From: UBA2330 sp049293015
Lineage (GTDB): Bacteria; Bacteroidota; Ignavibacteria; Tepidaquicellales; Tepidaquicellaceae
Direction: 5' to 3'
DNA length: 64,000 nt
NCBI GenBank assembly: GCA_049293015.1
Contig: JBATSB010000063.1
Span: forward strand, 1-64,000
Shown: positions 62,336 to 64,000 of the stretch, piece after piece
Layout: each line of letters opens with the position of its first letter
Numbering within the stretch: the stretch's first letter is position 1
Notes under the pieces: model-generated
Seen by the model: the letters and a program-made list of their open reading frames with translations, nothing else
Database searches by the model: none
Told to the model about the DNA's origin: nothing
Program-made: the position numbers and the translations under genes

Positions 62336-62389
62336 AAAAATTTTTTATTTGAACAAAATAAAAATTATACTTCTAATTAAAAACTTATT

Positions 62390-63424
62390 TTACAAATTTA
62401 CACTATTTATTCTGACAAGCTCTTTTACTTTTTCAATTATTTTATCTTTTGAAAGCTCTGTCATACATATATTTCCAATGTTACAATTCAGCAGATTACA
62501 GTAAAGGCAGTCTATATTTTCATTTACAACAGAAAGATTGTGCTCACCGAAAGGACCTTGAAGTTTTGGATTAGTCGGTCCGTAAATTCCAAGTGTCGGG
62601 ACATCCATTGATACTGCGACATGCAGCGGTCCCGAATCATTTCCAATTACTAAATCACATTTCTTAATTATAGCTGCAAGATATCTGATAGGGCTGTCAG
62701 GGATAAGATATGCGTTTTGTCTTTTTATGGAATTTTTGATCTTTTCACAGTTCTCTTTTTCTTTTTCATTTCCCCAGAAGAGTACAAAATTTATGTCGTA
62801 AATTTCATTCAGCATGTCCATCAGTTTAATATAATCATCGATCTTATATCTCTTCGATTCCCATCCTCCTGTCTTTGAAATTCCAATCACTTTTTTTGAA
62901 TTAAGATCATTTGCTTTAAAAAATTCATCTGCAAATTCTTCATGAACAATGTTTACAGGCAGGTAAAGTTTTTTCGAAACTATTGGAATCTCCAGTGCTC
63001 TGAGAGAATCCAGATTGAATTCGACATTATGTACTTCTCCGCCTCTGCCTCTGGCTTTCAGGTTATAAGCATAATTTCTTCCTCTGAAGTTAAATCCAAA
63101 TCTGTATTTAGCACCGCTCATAAATGTGATAAAAGCGGTTCTGGGATTTCCAAATAAGTCTATCACAAGATCATATCTCTGCTGCCTGATATTTTTTATG
63201 AGACACCAGGACTTGTCTTCACTGGCATCATAAGTGAAGGCGCGTGTGATGTATGGATTGTCGATAAGTATGTCACGTGAATGTCTGACCGTCAGAAAAT
63301 TTATTTCTGCATCAGGGAAATATGCTTTAAGATTGGGAAGTACGGGAGTTGTTAGCAGTATGTCGCCCATCCCGCCGAATTTAATTACCAGTATTTTTTT
63401 TATTTTAGATTTATCTATTTTCAA
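62390..63424 (-). CDS. Glycosyltransferase family 9 (heptosyltransferase-like)
   Basis: 344 residues from a TTG start that overlaps the stop of nth (TTGA). GT9 motifs: KKILVIKFGGMGDILLTTPVLPNLKAYFPDAEINFLTV at the N-terminus (nucleotide-sugar helper), YDLVIDLFGNPRTAF, and the ADP-heptose-binding end DLVIGNDSGPLHVAVSMDVPTLGIYGPTNP. It probably adds a heptose-type sugar to lipopolysaccharide core, in the inner-membrane cytoplasmic face; C-terminal Cys-rich stretch CLYCNLLNCNIGNIC is unusual but seen in related enzymes. Confidence 0.9.
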   Translation of the reverse strand: MKIDKSKIKKILVIKFGGMGDILLTTPVLPNLKAYFPDAEINFLTVRHSRDILIDNPYITRAFTYDASEDKSWCLIKNIRQQRYDLVIDLFGNPRTAFITFMSGAKYRFGFNFRGRNYAYNLKARGRGGEVHNVEFNLDSLRALEIPIVSKKLYLPVNIVHEEFADEFFKANDLNSKKVIGISKTGGWESKRYKIDDYIKLMDMLNEIYDINFVLFWGNEKEKENCEKIKNSIKRQNAYLIPDSPIRYLAAIIKKCDLVIGNDSGPLHVAVSMDVPTLGIYGPTNPKLQGPFGEHNLSVVNENIDCLYCNLLNCNIGNICMTELSKDKIIEKVKELVRINSVNL

Positions 63425-64000
63425 CAGGTCAGTAAATTTTCAAGTATAATAAAATTATTTTCTTTTATATCAGATTGAGATAAATTTTTTTTTATGTAAA
63501 TTCCTTTTTCAGAAAATTCACAGTTATCAGACAAAAAACACATGCTGCATAAAGGGTTTTTTGCTTTACAAATATTTCTTCCAAACTTTATAAGGTTCGA
63601 ATGCAACTCGTATTTTTTTCCCTTCGGAATAATGTTCTTTGCATTTTCATAGGTCTTTTCAGCTGAGGAAGTTCTTACTATCCCGAGCCGGTTCAGTATC
63701 CTGTGAACGTGCGTATCCACAGGAAATGCATCTCTTCCCAAAGCAAATATAAGAACGCATGAAACTGTTTTTACTCCAAACCCTTTGTGAGACAGAAATT
63801 CTTCATACACTTCCTCATCCGAATATTCATACATAAATTCAAGATCGAGACTTCCAAACTTCTTCTTTAAATTATTCAAAAGCGATTTAATTTCTTTAGA
63901 TTTCGTATCAGCAAGTCCGCATACTTTAATTGCATTCTTTATCGAACTTTCGTTTACTTCAGAAATACTTTCCCAGCTTCCGTATTTTTCCTTCAGATTC
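63421..64000 (-). CDS. nth: Endonuclease III, 5' truncated by the window edge
   Basis: DNA glycosylase/AP lyase of the base-excision pathway for oxidised pyrimidines. Visible from the window edge inward: VCGLADTKSKEIK, the helix-hairpin-helix LSHKGFGVKTVSCVLIFAL with catalytic Lys and PVDTHVHRILNRLGI with catalytic Asp, then the [4Fe-4S] cluster C-x6-C-x2-C-x5-C (CKAKNPLCSMCFLSDNC). The frame is open past 64000, so the N-terminus is missing; the TTG at 63879 is internal. The stop overlaps the GT9 gene by 4 bases. Confidence 0.93.
   Translation of the reverse strand, partial: NLKEKYGSWESISEVNESSIKNAIKVCGLADTKSKEIKSLLNNLKKKFGSLDLEFMYEYSDEEVYEEFLSHKGFGVKTVSCVLIFALGRDAFPVDTHVHRILNRLGIVRTSSAEKTYENAKNIIPKGKKYELHSNLIKFGRNICKAKNPLCSMCFLSDNCEFSEKGIYIKKNLSQSDIKENNFIILENLLTC

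Noticed and set aside
63590..63610. GGTTCGAAT-type tRNA T-loop
   Set aside because: It lies inside nth coding sequence and no acceptor or anticodon stem can be drawn; no tRNA was found in the window.

Overview
The window is low-GC DNA (roughly 35% G+C by eye) from a bacterium of the Bacteroidota/Chlorobi (FCB) group, most like an Ignavibacteria-type lineage. The strongest taxonomic signal is seven predicted secreted proteins ending in the same type A sorting domain of the type IX secretion system (T9SS): a Q-N-[YF]-P-N-P-F-N-P motif, a beta-sandwich of about 80 residues, and a final YFYxL...K...LLK. An eighth carries a variant (AFPNPYYG). Three TonB-dependent receptors, several outer-membrane barrels, DUF4136 lipoproteins and frequent TTG/GTG starts fit this. 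No rRNA, tRNA, CRISPR, transposase or phage gene was seen. The lineage is an inference without a marker-gene tree.

Layout. 1-3943: 5'-truncated S9 peptidase, carA, folD, prmA. 4235-9141: mscL, fatty-acid hydroxylase, cupin, T9SS-exported M14 carboxypeptidase, methyltransferase. 9192-11390: a small toxin-antitoxin island with a decayed higBA, a frameshifted phosphoesterase, an orphan HicB and an intact MntA/HepT pair. 11530-17224: prfA, small membrane proteins and secreted T9SS proteins. 17596-22160: a compact four-gene operon (ATP-grasp enzyme, GCS2-type carboxylate-amine ligase, M29-type aminopeptidase, second ATP-grasp-like enzyme), which looks like an uncharacterised pathway for a peptide-like small molecule and is the best candidate here for an undescribed system. 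22233-25109: a metal-type TonB receptor behind a small Cys/His-rich secreted protein. 25388-34098: VOC protein, S1/P1-like nuclease, DinB, VCBS-repeat protein, barrel protein, HdeD-like protein, arylsulfatase, CapA lipoprotein. 34159-46605: a 1074-residue secreted protein, a Tyr-rich barrel, a rhodanese, a sialidase-like protein, a siderophore-type TonB receptor, and a duplicated barrel plus DUF4136 pair. 47460-54501: two parvulin chaperones, a VWA membrane protein and a YCF48-like T9SS protein. 54958-64000: a TPR-like protein, a regulator/membrane protein/pterin dehydratase/TonB receptor operon with a likely operator, icd, a POT transporter, a GT9 glycosyltransferase and 5'-truncated nth.

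Three themes run through the window. First, cell-surface biology dominates: T9SS cargo, TonB receptors and periplasmic folding factors. Second, intergenic DNA is full of small palindromic and tandem repeats (GTCAGAATA-N-TATTCTGAC, CGCAGAGTC hairpins, TCAAAGCC octamers, AGTTACG heptamers); one family has become part of the coding sequence of T9SS domains. Third, several genes have their expected N-terminus upstream of any ATG/GTG/TTG, at an ATT or ATC codon, which suggests non-canonical initiation or local sequence errors.
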